A stretch of DNA of 64,000 nt from Marinobacter iranensis (GCF_029207565.1 NZ_JANCMW010000005.1:186001-250000), one strand, 5' to 3'; numbered from the stretch's first letter, positions 48,559-57,199 are shown. A program made the numbers and translations. The notes: generated from the letters alone by a model not told the origin.

Positions 48559-49311
48559 TCAGAGATTCTGCAACAGTCGTGCCGAAGCCTCGGAATTCTC
48601 ATTGGCGGTGGTCATTATCTTCACCTGCATCTCGTACTGACGGGACAACTGCAGGTTTGAAATCATCTCTTCAACCGCATTCACGTTCGAGCTCTCCAGG
48701 AAGCCCGATACCACCCGCATGTTGGCGTCGGGAGGTTCCGGGCCATCCAGCGCCTGGTCGGCCTTGCGGCGAATAAAACCGTCTTCACCTTTTTCCAGTG
48801 CTTCGGAGGGCGGGTTCACCAGTTTCAACCGGTCCACCTCAACCAACTGGTCCGGTGGGCCACCGACAGGAACCACCGATATGGTTCCGTCCGCGCCGAT
48901 TTGCACGTTATCGAAAGGCGGCAACGCGACCGGCCCGCCATTCCCCATCACCATTTCGCCGCTGGAGAGGCGCATCAGGCCGTTTACATCAATCTGCATG
49001 CTGCCGGAGCGGGTGAAGACTTCCTCGCCCTGCTGGTTCTGCACCGCCAGCCAGCCATCGCCTTCAAGTGCAACGTCCAGCTTGCGGCCGGTGTCCATAA
49101 GCGCACCGGCGGAGAGGTCCGTGCCGGGCCTTTCGGCCATGGCGTAGGCCCGTGTGGGATGGTGTTCACCGAAAACCGGCATGCTGCGGGCCTGAGCAAA
49201 ATCCCGCTTGAAACCGGTGGTACTGACGTTAGCCAGGTTGTTGGCGTGGGCGCGCTGGGACAGCATGTTCTGCTTGGCGCCGGACATTCCAATATAGAGG
49301 GCTTTGTCCAT
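48559..49311 (-). CDS. flgF: Flagellar proximal rod protein FlgF
   Basis: A 250-residue proximal rod subunit with the N-terminal motif MLSQRAHANNLANVSTTGFK and the C-terminal VNAVEEMISNLQLSRQYEMQ helix. Length matches Salmonella FlgF (251). Its Shine-Dalgarno AGGAG sits 7 bases before the ATG, but in the message this site lies inside a 9-bp inverted repeat (49317-49325 with 49363-49371) that could block initiation, suggesting translational control relative to flgE. Confidence 0.96.
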   Translation of the reverse strand: MDKALYIGMSGAKQNMLSQRAHANNLANVSTTGFKRDFAQARSMPVFGEHHPTRAYAMAERPGTDLSAGALMDTGRKLDVALEGDGWLAVQNQQGEEVFTRSGSMQIDVNGLMRLSSGEMVMGNGGPVALPPFDNVQIGADGTISVVPVGGPPDQLVEVDRLKLVNPPSEALEKGEDGFIRRKADQALDGPEPPDANMRVVSGFLESSNVNAVEEMISNLQLSRQYEMQVKIMTTANENSEASARLLQNL

Positions 49312-49316
49312 GGGAA

Positions 49317-49371
49317 AACTCCTGCCGGAATATTGACTGTTTCCAGTCTTTCCAGTGTTCTAGCAGGAGTT
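49317..49371 (-). promoter_or_regulatory. RNA hairpin that would sequester the flgF ribosome binding site
   Basis: In the flgE-flgF gap, minus strand, AACTCCTGC (49371-49363) is exactly complementary to GCAGGAGTT (49325-49317), which contains the flgF Shine-Dalgarno AGGAG. The 37-base interval itself holds a perfect 5-bp hairpin, GACTG-GAAA-CAGTC (49348-49335), with a GNRA tetraloop. The stacked arrangement looks like a translational switch. Structure inferred from sequence, not folded by computation. Confidence 0.55.
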
Positions 49372-49393
49372 GTGCCATGTTCAGCTTTCAGGG

Positions 49394-51298
49394 TTAGCGA
49401 AGGTTGATCACCGTCTGGGTAACGGCGTCGGAGGTCTCAATGGTCTTGGCGTTAGCCTGGTAGTTCCGCTGGGCAATGATCAGGTTCACCAACTCCGCGG
49501 ACAGGTCCACGTTGGACTCCTCAATGGAACTGGCCTTGATTGATCCAAGCGTGCCGGTATCGGGTGCGCCAACAATTGGCTGGCCGGACTCGAAGGTTTC
49601 AACCCAACTGGTGTCACCGACCGGTGACAACCCGTCTATATTATTGAAGGCGGCAAGTGCCACCTGCCCCAGGGACTTGGACTGGCCATTGGTATAGCGG
49701 GCAAACAGGACCCCCTGGTCAGACACATCCAGCCCGGACAGCCGGCCAGTTGCATAGCCGTTCTGCTGCTGGTCGTTCACCCCGAATTCACTGCCGTACT
49801 GGGTGGTATTACCAAGGTCCAGCACGAACGCAGAGGTGGTGGGCGGTTCCGGGATAGGGGTGGTGATGTTGTCACCCGGGCCCGGAGGACCATCCGCTCC
49901 ATTGGGGGTACCGTCCGCATCTTTCGGGGTCCAGTCATCCACCAGAATTTCACCATTGGGGTCGCCGTTCACTGACGCCAGGTTTCCATCCTGGTCAAAC
50001 CGTGCCAGATAGGGGTTCTGATCAGTACCGCTGACGTACTCACCATCAATCTGCAGGTAGACAGACCACTCACTCACACCCACACCGTTACCCGGCGATG
50101 GCTGTTTGACATAAAACTGGGTTATCTCATGAGAGTTGCCCAGGCTGTCATAGATGTTGGTGGAAGTCGCATGGTTATAGGTACGCTGGTCCAGCGGGTT
50201 GAACTGATTGGTGATTTCGATGTTGCGCGCGTCCCAGGAATCCGTGAGATTGGTGGCACCGCTGGTTGAAGCGATGCCCGTAATCTCCCGGTCGGCTTGC
50301 GGCCTGACCGTGCCAACCGTGGTTTCATTTGCCTGGTTCGGGCCATCACTGGTGAAGCCAGCGGTCAGGTTGTTACCACGGTTATCGATCAACCTCAGGT
50401 TGCCACCGGTTATCGACGCCGAGATGGTCGGTGCCTGGGCATCATTAATCGCATTCACCAGGGAAGCGGCATCTGTCACACCCGTGGTATCCACCGGTAC
50501 GGAGACCCCACCCACAGACAGGTCAAAGCTGAAGTTGCCAGCCGCAATAGCGGCGTTCAGGTCTGCTTCCGACATGCCTTCATAGGTTGTGGTTGCGGAG
50601 GCGGAAAGCCCATCCTGGCCGTTCAGTGCATCGACCACATCGGCAGCCGAGAAATTGGGATCAGGAGGGGTGCCGGCATTAACGGGTACACTCACCACGC
50701 TGCCATCTTCGTAGGTAATCTCGAAGGTTTCAGAGGGAAAACCGGTTGAGCCGGCTGGCGCCGTAAAGTCGCCCATATCCGCCACCCGGCGTTCCAGAAC
50801 CGTTTCGCGGGAATCCAGGTTCAGCTCGGAGCGCAGGCTGGTGGTACGACGAGGTGAGAGATTGCTGGTTTCAACCCGGAGATCCCCGCGAACCCCGGAC
50901 AGGTTGCCGCCATCATCTGCAGTGTAACCCTGAACACGCATGTTTTGGTTATTGATGACGAACCCTTCTTGGTCAATATTGAACTGGCCTGCACGTGAAT
51001 AGCGGATCTCACCACCGTTGTTAAGAACGAAAAAGCCATCCCCGTCGATCGCCATGTCAAGGCCGTTGCCGGTGCCGCTGATATTACCCTGGCCGAACGA
51101 CTGCTTTACGTCCTGAACCTTCACGCCATTGCCTACCGATGTGGATCCGGAACTCAGGAAACCACTGGAGTAGAGATCGCCAAACTGAGCTCTACTTCCC
51201 TTGAAGCCAACCGTGCTGGCGTTGGCAATGTTGTTACCGGTGACTTCAAGGTCAACCGATGATGCCCTTAAGCCGCTAAGACCTATGTTGAAAGCCAT
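49394..51298 (-). CDS. flgE: Flagellar hook protein FlgE
   Basis: The universal joint of the flagellum. N-terminal MAFNIGLSGLRASSVDLEVT and NNIANASTVGFKGSRAQF, and the C-terminal NVDLSAELVNLIIAQRNYQA helix, are the paired D0 elements. The 634 residues are well over the 402 of Salmonella; the excess lies in the central surface domains (about 140-450), which carry several beta-rich segments such as VPVDTTGVTDAASLVNAIND. Such large hooks occur in polar flagella of marine bacteria. It follows flgD by 27 bases. Confidence 0.96.
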   Translation of the reverse strand: MAFNIGLSGLRASSVDLEVTGNNIANASTVGFKGSRAQFGDLYSSGFLSSGSTSVGNGVKVQDVKQSFGQGNISGTGNGLDMAIDGDGFFVLNNGGEIRYSRAGQFNIDQEGFVINNQNMRVQGYTADDGGNLSGVRGDLRVETSNLSPRRTTSLRSELNLDSRETVLERRVADMGDFTAPAGSTGFPSETFEITYEDGSVVSVPVNAGTPPDPNFSAADVVDALNGQDGLSASATTTYEGMSEADLNAAIAAGNFSFDLSVGGVSVPVDTTGVTDAASLVNAINDAQAPTISASITGGNLRLIDNRGNNLTAGFTSDGPNQANETTVGTVRPQADREITGIASTSGATNLTDSWDARNIEITNQFNPLDQRTYNHATSTNIYDSLGNSHEITQFYVKQPSPGNGVGVSEWSVYLQIDGEYVSGTDQNPYLARFDQDGNLASVNGDPNGEILVDDWTPKDADGTPNGADGPPGPGDNITTPIPEPPTTSAFVLDLGNTTQYGSEFGVNDQQQNGYATGRLSGLDVSDQGVLFARYTNGQSKSLGQVALAAFNNIDGLSPVGDTSWVETFESGQPIVGAPDTGTLGSIKASSIEESNVDLSAELVNLIIAQRNYQANAKTIETSDAVTQTVINLR

Positions 51299-51325
51299 AC
51301 TTCACCTCGTGCTGTTTCGCCGGTA

Positions 51326-52003
51326 TCAATTAATCTGTTGAACATCCGACATGGCAATCGAGCCCATGCCAGCAAGGTTCAGGGTAATGCTGCCGCCCTG
51401 GCCCAGGGACACGCTGTCCACGTTGGCGCTCACCATGGTGCCCAGTTGCTCAAGCCCGCCGGGGTAGGAAGCCTCTGCCACCACCTTGTAGCGGCCGGGT
51501 GGCAAACTGTTGCCGTTGCCATCCTTGCCATCCCAACTGAACGCGGCCAGGCCGGGCTGTTGTTCACCCATATCAATCTGTCGTACCCGCTCGCCAGACT
51601 CATTCTCGATGGAAATCCTCAGCCCGGAGGTTGTGGCCGGAACCGCCACATTGCCGGAAATTTCACCATCATCGCCCAGGACACCAAAAGAAGACGGAGC
51701 CAGCACGGTACGGCCCACCATTGCAGAGGCCTGCAACGCCTGCGTGGAGCGGAACTGGCTGGTCATATCATCCACGCTGCCGGAAAGGCTTTGAATCTCC
51801 TCCAGCGAACTGAACTGGGCCAGCTGTGAAATGAACTCGCCGTTGTCCTGCGGTTCAAGGGGATTCTGGTTCTTGAGCTGCGCAATCATCAGCTCCATGA
51901 ACTCGTTCTTGCCGAGCTCATTGCTGCCATTGTTTGTCTGTTCCTGCTGGACGCGATATTTGCTCAGCACATCCGAGGCGTCTGCCGGGTTAACTACGCT
52001 CAT
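51326..52003 (-). CDS. flgD: Flagellar hook capping protein FlgD
   Basis: A scaffold placed at the growing hook tip. The 225-residue protein has the conserved N-terminal LGKNEFMELMIAQLKNQNPL followed by DNGEFISQLAQFSSLEEIQS, and a C-terminal Tudor/Ig-like domain with FSWDGKDGNGNSLPPGRYKV, the FlgD FLG-Ig repeat. Length is as in E. coli (231). Lies between flgC and flgE. Confidence 0.96.
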   Translation of the reverse strand: MSVVNPADASDVLSKYRVQQEQTNNGSNELGKNEFMELMIAQLKNQNPLEPQDNGEFISQLAQFSSLEEIQSLSGSVDDMTSQFRSTQALQASAMVGRTVLAPSSFGVLGDDGEISGNVAVPATTSGLRISIENESGERVRQIDMGEQQPGLAAFSWDGKDGNGNSLPPGRYKVVAEASYPGGLEQLGTMVSANVDSVSLGQGGSITLNLAGMGSIAMSDVQQIN

Positions 52004-52021
52004 GATTCAATCCTCGCTCGG

Positions 52022-52471
52022 TTACTGCTGACCCAGGGTCAGGATGCGCTGCATCATGGATTTGGCGCTGTTCATAATGTCCACGTTCATCTGGAAACTG
52101 CGCGACGAAGACATCATGTCGGCCATCTCTTCAACCACATTGACATTGGGGTAAAACACATACCCGTCTTCGTTGGCCGCCGGATGATCAGGCTGGTAGC
52201 GCATCTGCAACTCGGCATCGCTCTCGACAATGCCTTCCACCCGCACGCCTGCACCGGCGCCTTCGTCGCTCCCGAAAGCCATGCCCTGCTGCGACGGGTT
52301 CAACATGGATTGCTGAATGGCCGCGAAGACTGGTTTACGGGCACGGTAGGTCTGGTCCGTGCTGGAACTGGCAGTCTCGGTGTTGGCAATATTGGACGCA
52401 GTGGTGTTCAGCCGCAGCGACTGGGCTGTCATACCGGAACCGGCGATGTCGAAAATACTACCCAGGGACAT
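52022..52471 (-). CDS. flgC: Flagellar proximal rod protein FlgC
   Basis: A 149-residue rod subunit. The start MSLGSIFDIAGSGMTAQSLR is followed by the rod motif TTASNIANTETASSST, and the C-terminal helix is NVVEEMADMMSSSRSFQMNV. I use the ATG at 52471, preceded by GAGGAG, instead of an upstream in-frame start that adds 5 residues. It follows flgB by 33 bases. Confidence 0.96.
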   Translation of the reverse strand: MSLGSIFDIAGSGMTAQSLRLNTTASNIANTETASSSTDQTYRARKPVFAAIQQSMLNPSQQGMAFGSDEGAGAGVRVEGIVESDAELQMRYQPDHPAANEDGYVFYPNVNVVEEMADMMSSSRSFQMNVDIMNSAKSMMQRILTLGQQ

Positions 52472-52504
52472 GGTGGTGCTCCTCAATTAGTGGCTGCGCC
52501 CGGC

Positions 52505-52903
52505 TTATTGGCCAGAGAGTGCCTTTTTGATACCCGAAATTTTTCCATCCAGGAACTGGAAGCTGGCCTGGTAATCCATGGCATTGCGCATGAAGCGGGC
52601 CTGCTCCTGCTGGGCATCCACGGTGTTGCCATCAACAGACGGCTGGTGTGGGACCCGGTACAGCAATTCGCTGTCCATGCCCATGGAGGACGTATCCATG
52701 TGAGACTCGTGGGTGCGGGTCATCCCGACGCCACTCATGCTGTCCTGGGCTTTTTGCATCATCGCCTGGAAGTCCACATCCCGCGCCTTGTAGCCCGGAG
52801 TGTCGGCGTTGGCGAGATTGTTCGCCAGCACCTCTGCACGTTTAACCCGGCCTTCCAGGGCGTGCTGATGAATGCCTAATGCTTTGTCCAGGGAAATTGC
52901 CAT
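52505..52903 (-). CDS. flgB: Flagellar proximal rod protein FlgB
   Basis: The first gene of the rod-hook operon, 132 residues. The start MAISLDKALGIHQHALEGR and the rod motif AEVLANNLANADTPGYKARD are diagnostic; the C-terminal helix contains QARFMRNAMDYQASFQFL. I use the ATG at 52903, 3 bases after GGAGGC, because the longer open frame upstream covers the promoter. A sigma-54-type promoter lies 66 bases before it. Confidence 0.96.
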   Translation of the reverse strand: MAISLDKALGIHQHALEGRVKRAEVLANNLANADTPGYKARDVDFQAMMQKAQDSMSGVGMTRTHESHMDTSSMGMDSELLYRVPHQPSVDGNTVDAQQEQARFMRNAMDYQASFQFLDGKISGIKKALSGQ

Positions 52904-52968
52904 AACGCCTCCGATTCCTGCACACGGCGTTGACTTGTTTGCCGGTTGTGCGTTCTTGAAGAGGTGTC

Positions 52969-52984
52969 TGCAATCCCAATGCCA
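52969..52984 (-). promoter_or_regulatory. Sigma-54 (RpoN) promoter of the flgB operon
   Basis: The minus strand reads TGGCATTGGGATTGCA, matching the -24/-12 consensus TGGCAC-N5-TTGCA with exact GG-GC spacing. The predicted start is about 55 bases before flgB. RpoN with FleQ-type activators drives flgB operons in Pseudomonas and related polar flagellates. Confidence 0.8.
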
Positions 52985-53106
52985 GTTTTCAGGAGTTGTT
53001 GCGGGGTGCGGGCTGGGGCGAAAGTGCCCGCCACGCGGCAGGAAAAACAGGGGCAAAGCGGCAAGGGATTTCCCCCGCCGTGAGCGGCAGGGGCAATCAG
53101 CGGCAA

Positions 53107-53664
53107 CTACCCTGGCCAGCGGCTGACGAAATCGTCCGGGGCGGGTCTCGGTACCTCTGGCTTGGGTGAACTCACACTACCGGTATAGAGGAAGCCGGTA
53201 ATAATCTCATGGTCAGCCAACCCCAGGCCTCTAGCGATATCCGCGTTGTAAGCCATGGCGCCGGTACGCCACATACCGCCGAACCCGGCAGACTCCAGCG
53301 CCAGCAGCAAATACCCCATACCCACGGCGGCCGACATGGTCTGCTCAATCTCGGGTACCTTGGGGTGGGTCTGGTGGGAGGCAATGCCAACGATCACCAT
53401 GGGAGCCCGCTGTGCCTTCTTGCGAATTTTGCTTCGCTCTTTTTCCGACGCGCCGTCGTCCAGTGTGGCGGCAAACAGATCACCGAGTGCACTCAATGCG
53501 TTCTCACCCTCGATAACCAGGTATCGCCATGGCCTGAGCAACGCATGATCCGGAGCCCTGGCCGCACAGGCGAAGGCTTTATCCAGGGTTGCCTGGTCCG
53601 GTGCCGGGGTTGTCAGGCGTGACTCTGAAGACCGTTTCAACAAGGCATCCATTACTGCAGTCAT
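53107..53664 (-). CDS. Nitroreductase family protein (YdjA-like)
   Basis: An FMN-dependent oxidoreductase of 185 residues. The N-terminal ALLKRSSESRLTTPAPDQATL has the RxS flavin-phosphate motif, followed by AARAPDHALLRPWRYLVIEG, characteristic of the small YdjA branch, and GYLLLALESAGFGGMWRTGA, which holds the isoalloxazine contacts. Natural substrate unknown; E. coli YdjA is a homodimer with low activity on nitroaromatics. It follows no operon; the flagellar promoter lies downstream of its stop. Confidence 0.9.
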   Translation of the reverse strand: MTAVMDALLKRSSESRLTTPAPDQATLDKAFACAARAPDHALLRPWRYLVIEGENALSALGDLFAATLDDGASEKERSKIRKKAQRAPMVIVGIASHQTHPKVPEIEQTMSAAVGMGYLLLALESAGFGGMWRTGAMAYNADIARGLGLADHEIITGFLYTGSVSSPKPEVPRPAPDDFVSRWPG

Positions 53665-53756
53665 ATCATCTCGCTATGGTCGGAATGGTTCCGTCAGTTC
53701 GGGCCTAAACGCTCGTATGAATTGTGAGGCAGATAGTTTACTGTTAGTCTTTAGTC

Positions 53757-53784
53757 TAAGTACTTTCCACGATGAATAAGTACT
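53757..53784. repeat. Direct repeat TAAGTACT, 20 bases apart
   Basis: TAAGTACT occurs at 53757-53764 and again at 53777-53784, exactly two helical turns apart; each contains the palindrome AGTACT. Just before, TTAGTCT is repeated in tandem at 53745-53758. They lie 41-80 bases before the DUF962 gene and could be operators. Confidence 0.4.
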
Positions 53785-53824
53785 CTCTACCTCAAAAAAC
53801 GATAAATGAGCCGGTAGACGCCTT

Positions 53825-54136
53825 ATGAGCCAACAGCAAACGTTCCGCAGTTTCGCGGAATTCTATCCGTACTATCTCGAAGAACACAGTGATGCAAACT
53901 GCCGCAGGCTTCACTTCGTCGGCAGCCTCCTGGTCATCCTTGTTGCACTCTACGCCATTGTAACGGCCAAGTTCCTCTATTTGTTGCTTCTGCCGGTCAT
54001 TGGCTACGGGTTTGCCTGGGTTGGCCATTACGGTTTTGAGAAAAACCGGCCCGCCACCTTCAAATATCCACTCTATAGCCTGATGGGCGACTGGGTGATG
54101 TTCAGGGATATGCTGATCGGGCGGATCCGTTTCTGA
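53825..54136 (+). CDS. DUF962 (Mpo1-like) membrane protein
   Basis: A 103-residue protein with two hydrophobic helices (LLVILVALYAIVTAKFLYLL). The conserved positions of the DUF962 family are visible: YLEEHSDANCRRLHFVG near the start with two histidines, then GHYGFEKNRPATFKYPLYSLMGD. The yeast homologue Mpo1 is an Fe2+-dependent dioxygenase acting in fatty-acid alpha-oxidation, with these histidines as ligands; bacterial function is unproven. The cyclase gene begins one base after its stop, so the two are probably cotranscribed. Confidence 0.9.
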   Translation: MSQQQTFRSFAEFYPYYLEEHSDANCRRLHFVGSLLVILVALYAIVTAKFLYLLLLPVIGYGFAWVGHYGFEKNRPATFKYPLYSLMGDWVMFRDMLIGRIRF

Positions 54137-54137
54137 A

Positions 54138-55574
54138 ATGATGAGCGCACCGATCGACCTGCGTAATGCCAGCTCCAGCGCCGGCAAGTCCGCTGTGCTG
54201 GATTCGCAGAACAACCCGATCGCCATCCCGCCCATGCCGGACTACAGCGGCAGGATACTGGCATACACCGCAACGGCCGGGATCATCATTTCAGGCGTCC
54301 TTCAGGACGTTTTCGGACTGTGGATGTTGTGGTTACTCGCCGGCGCCCTCACCTGGCCACACATCGCCCATCAACTGACCCGCAAAACCTTCCTTCGCCA
54401 TTCACCCCGCATACGCCAGAAAATGCTGATGGTGGATTGCGCCATCGGGGGCGGATTCGTGGGCTGCATCGGGCTGATCGCCATACCCTCGGTGGCTGTG
54501 GTGCTGATGCTGATGTTCAGTTGCCTGATTGTCGGCGGCATCCGCCAATGGCTGTTCGGCACCATAATCATGGCTGCCTGCGGCGCCATTGGCGTTGCCA
54601 TTGTGGGGCCCGCCGGGTCTTTTGAGTCGCCGATGATCACCAGCATCATTGCAATCCTCGCCACCGGCCTCTACATCTGTGTCACCGCCTTCTACTCCCA
54701 TCAGCAGGCCCGGGCCCTGATGATGGCAAAGACCCAGATCCAGAATCAACGAGAACAGTCCATTGCGCTGTCCCACAAGCTGTCCAAGTACCTTTCTCCC
54801 CAGGTGTGGCAGTCCATCTTTACCGGTGAGCGGGATGTGCGGCTGGAAACCCAGCGCAAGAAACTGGCCGTGTTCTTCTCCGACATCAAGGGCTTTACCG
54901 AACTGTCCGAGGAGATGGAACCCGAAGCGTTGACCGAGTTGCTGAACCACTATTTCAATGAAATGTCGGAAGTGGCCCTCAAGTACGGCGGCACCATCGA
55001 CAAGTTCGTTGGCGATTCCATTATGATCTTCTTCGGCGACCCCACCAGCCGGGGCCAGAAAGAGGACGCCTTCGCCTGTGTGTCCATGGCGGTGGAAATG
55101 CGCAAGCACATGAAGATCATGCGCCAGAAATGGCGTAGCCAGGGCATCAAGACGCCCCTGGAAATCCGCATGGGCATCAGCACCGGGTACACCACCGTGG
55201 GCAACTTCGGCGCCGAGAACCGCATGGACTACACCATCATCGGTAAGGAAGTGAACCTGGCCAGCCGCCTGGAATCCCTTGCCGAACCCGGCGAAATCCT
55301 GATCTCCTACGAGACCTTCTCGCTGATCAAGGACCGCATCATGTGCCGGGACAAGGGCGAGATTACCGTGAAAGGCTTTGGCCGCCCGGTATCCATTTAT
55401 GAAGTGGTGGACTTCCGCCGCGACATGGGCCCCAACCGCAGCTTCCTGGAGCACGAGCACAGTGGCTTCGCCATGTACCTGGATTCGGAGAAAATCACCG
55501 AGCGGGAACGGGAATCCATCCTCACCGCGCTGGAGGATGCCGCCGAGCGGCTGCGCCAGGAAGAGGATTCCTGA
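54138..55574 (+). CDS. cyaB: Membrane-bound class III adenylate cyclase with MASE2 domain (CyaB-type)
   Basis: A 478-residue protein with several N-terminal transmembrane helices (about residues 40-185) resembling MASE2, a linker with SHKLSKYLSPQVWQSIF, and a class III cyclase domain (about 238-430). Metal aspartates D249 (FFSDIKGFT) and D293 (KFVGDSIMIFFGD), adenine-selecting K289 and D364 (DYTIIG), and transition-state N373/R377 (EVNLASRLE) are all present, so it should make cAMP. Architecture matches Pseudomonas CyaB, whose cAMP activates Vfr. A perfect CRP/Vfr site occurs at 60998. Start at the first of two adjacent ATGs. Confidence 0.9.
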   Translation: MMSAPIDLRNASSSAGKSAVLDSQNNPIAIPPMPDYSGRILAYTATAGIIISGVLQDVFGLWMLWLLAGALTWPHIAHQLTRKTFLRHSPRIRQKMLMVDCAIGGGFVGCIGLIAIPSVAVVLMLMFSCLIVGGIRQWLFGTIIMAACGAIGVAIVGPAGSFESPMITSIIAILATGLYICVTAFYSHQQARALMMAKTQIQNQREQSIALSHKLSKYLSPQVWQSIFTGERDVRLETQRKKLAVFFSDIKGFTELSEEMEPEALTELLNHYFNEMSEVALKYGGTIDKFVGDSIMIFFGDPTSRGQKEDAFACVSMAVEMRKHMKIMRQKWRSQGIKTPLEIRMGISTGYTTVGNFGAENRMDYTIIGKEVNLASRLESLAEPGEILISYETFSLIKDRIMCRDKGEITVKGFGRPVSIYEVVDFRRDMGPNRSFLEHEHSGFAMYLDSEKITERERESILTALEDAAERLRQEEDS

Positions 55575-55585
55575 CCCGCCCACGA

Positions 55586-56404
55586 TTACTGCCTGATTAA
55601 CCTCGGCCCTGCCGCGTCTTCCGGCGTCGTACTGCGCCACGGATTGATATCCAGCCCGCCCCTTCGGGTATAACGGGCACACACCGACAACTGTTGTGGC
55701 TTGCAGCGGGCCATCAGGTCGGTAAACATCGTTTCCACACAATGCTCATGGAAGTCCTGCTTCTGGCGAAAACTCACGATGTAGCGCAACAATCCTGCCC
55801 GGCTGATGGCCGGTCCGGTGTATTCAATCATCACCGTCGCCCAGTCCGGCTGGCCCGTTACCGGGCAGTTACTCTTCAGCAGGTGTGAGCACAGTTTTTC
55901 CGATACCACCTCGCCACCGGCATGCAGGCTGTCCGGGTTGTAGTCATAGCCAACGGAATCCACTTCCTCGTCGTCGATCAGCACAAAGCCTTCCGGCCGT
56001 CCGACCGCCCTCGCACCCTGGTCGACACTGTGCAGATCCACATGCACGGAGGCACCGCTGGCACTGGACAGGTCCCGGGCAATCACGTCCCTGACCTGGT
56101 CAGCGGAAGAAAACACCGTCTGGTTCAGGGAATTCAGGTACAGCTTGAGGGATTTGGACTCGATAATGGACGGCGACGCCGAGGGCACGCGGATTTCCGC
56201 CCACGTCACGGCGGGAACACCGCCGGGGCGCAGCCAGGATATTTCCCAGGCCTGCCAGAGATCGTCCCCGAACCAGGGCCAGCGCCCGTCGTCCAGCCCG
56301 ATGCGGCGGCGGTTCTCGTCCCTGGCCACGGGAAACAGCAATTGCGGATCATAGGCATCCGGGTAGTCGCTGGGTTTGCCCAGCGGGGCATCAATAAGGG
56401 CCAT
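55586..56404 (-). CDS. queF: NADPH-dependent 7-cyano-7-deazaguanine reductase
   Basis: Reduces preQ0 to preQ1 before Tgt in queuosine synthesis. At 272 residues it is the long, two-lobed form. The specificity motif is ESKSLKLYLNSLNQ (about residues 87-100), the nucleophilic cysteine lies in LKSNCPVTGQPDW (about 190), and AGLLRYIVSFRQKQDFHEHC is near the end. I use the ATG at 56404 after AGGA; the TTG two codons earlier is less likely. It is separate from tgt-queA by 15 kb. Confidence 0.96.
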   Translation of the reverse strand: MALIDAPLGKPSDYPDAYDPQLLFPVARDENRRRIGLDDGRWPWFGDDLWQAWEISWLRPGGVPAVTWAEIRVPSASPSIIESKSLKLYLNSLNQTVFSSADQVRDVIARDLSSASGASVHVDLHSVDQGARAVGRPEGFVLIDDEEVDSVGYDYNPDSLHAGGEVVSEKLCSHLLKSNCPVTGQPDWATVMIEYTGPAISRAGLLRYIVSFRQKQDFHEHCVETMFTDLMARCKPQQLSVCARYTRRGGLDINPWRSTTPEDAAGPRLIRQ

Positions 56405-56425
56405 GATCAATCCTGGAACCAGACA

Positions 56426-57199
56426 TCAGTGACGAATGCCCTTACCGCGCGCCAGCATGCGCAGGGAAATGGCAGACAGAATGGCAATGAACAGCATAAT
56501 CATACCAAGGGCAACGTAGGGATTGACATCAGACACGCCCAGAATGCCGTAGCGGAAGGCATTCACCATGTAGAGGATGGGGTTGACCATCGACACGCCC
56601 TGCCAGAAGCCCGGCAGCATATCGATGGAATAGAACACCCCGCCCAGGTACGTCAGCGGTGTCAGCACGAACGTCGGCACAATGGAGATATCATCAAATT
56701 TGGTGGCCAGCATGGCGTTGATGAAACCGCCCAGCGAAAACAGCGCCGAGGTGAGAAACACCGTGAGGACCACCATCGGTAGATGATGGATCGACAGCTG
56801 GGTAAAGCCAAGGGACAGCAGAGTCACGATCAGGCCGATGCCCAGCCCGCGGGCCATGCCGCCGGTGACGTAGCCCGCCAGGATCACCCAGTTGGGCACC
56901 GGCGACACCAAAAGCTCCTCGATACTGCGCTGGAACTTCATGGAGAAGAACGACGACACCACATTGGCGTAGGAACTGGTGATCACCGACATCATGATCA
57001 GCCCCGGAACGATGAACGACATATAGTCGAAGCCACCCATCACCCCGATTCGGGAGCCGATGAGATTGCCGAAAATAATGAAGTACAGCGTCATGGTGAC
57101 CGCCGGCGGCAACAGGGTTTGCGGCCATATTCGCATAAACCGGCGGACTTCGCGGACGATGATGGTCTTGTAGGCCGTGAACATTGCATCCGTTCTCAT
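56426..57199 (-). CDS. ABC-2 type transporter permease (YadH-like)
   Basis: A 257-residue inner-membrane protein with six predicted helices, including MTLYFIIFGNLIGSRIGVMG, FIVPGLIMMSVITSSYANVV and YLGGVFYSIDMLPGFWQGVS (the ABC-2 signature). Its start overlaps the ATPase stop by 4 bases (ATGA), so the pair forms one exporter. The closest well-known relatives are YadG-YadH; the substrate is unknown. Confidence 0.92.
   Translation of the reverse strand: MRTDAMFTAYKTIIVREVRRFMRIWPQTLLPPAVTMTLYFIIFGNLIGSRIGVMGGFDYMSFIVPGLIMMSVITSSYANVVSSFFSMKFQRSIEELLVSPVPNWVILAGYVTGGMARGLGIGLIVTLLSLGFTQLSIHHLPMVVLTVFLTSALFSLGGFINAMLATKFDDISIVPTFVLTPLTYLGGVFYSIDMLPGFWQGVSMVNPILYMVNAFRYGILGVSDVNPYVALGMIMLFIAILSAISLRMLARGKGIRH

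Noticed and set aside
54402..55742. 446-codon minus-strand open frame
   Set aside because: Antisense to cyaB, whose catalytic residues are all in place on the plus strand; low-complexity His/Gly-rich product typical of a shadow.
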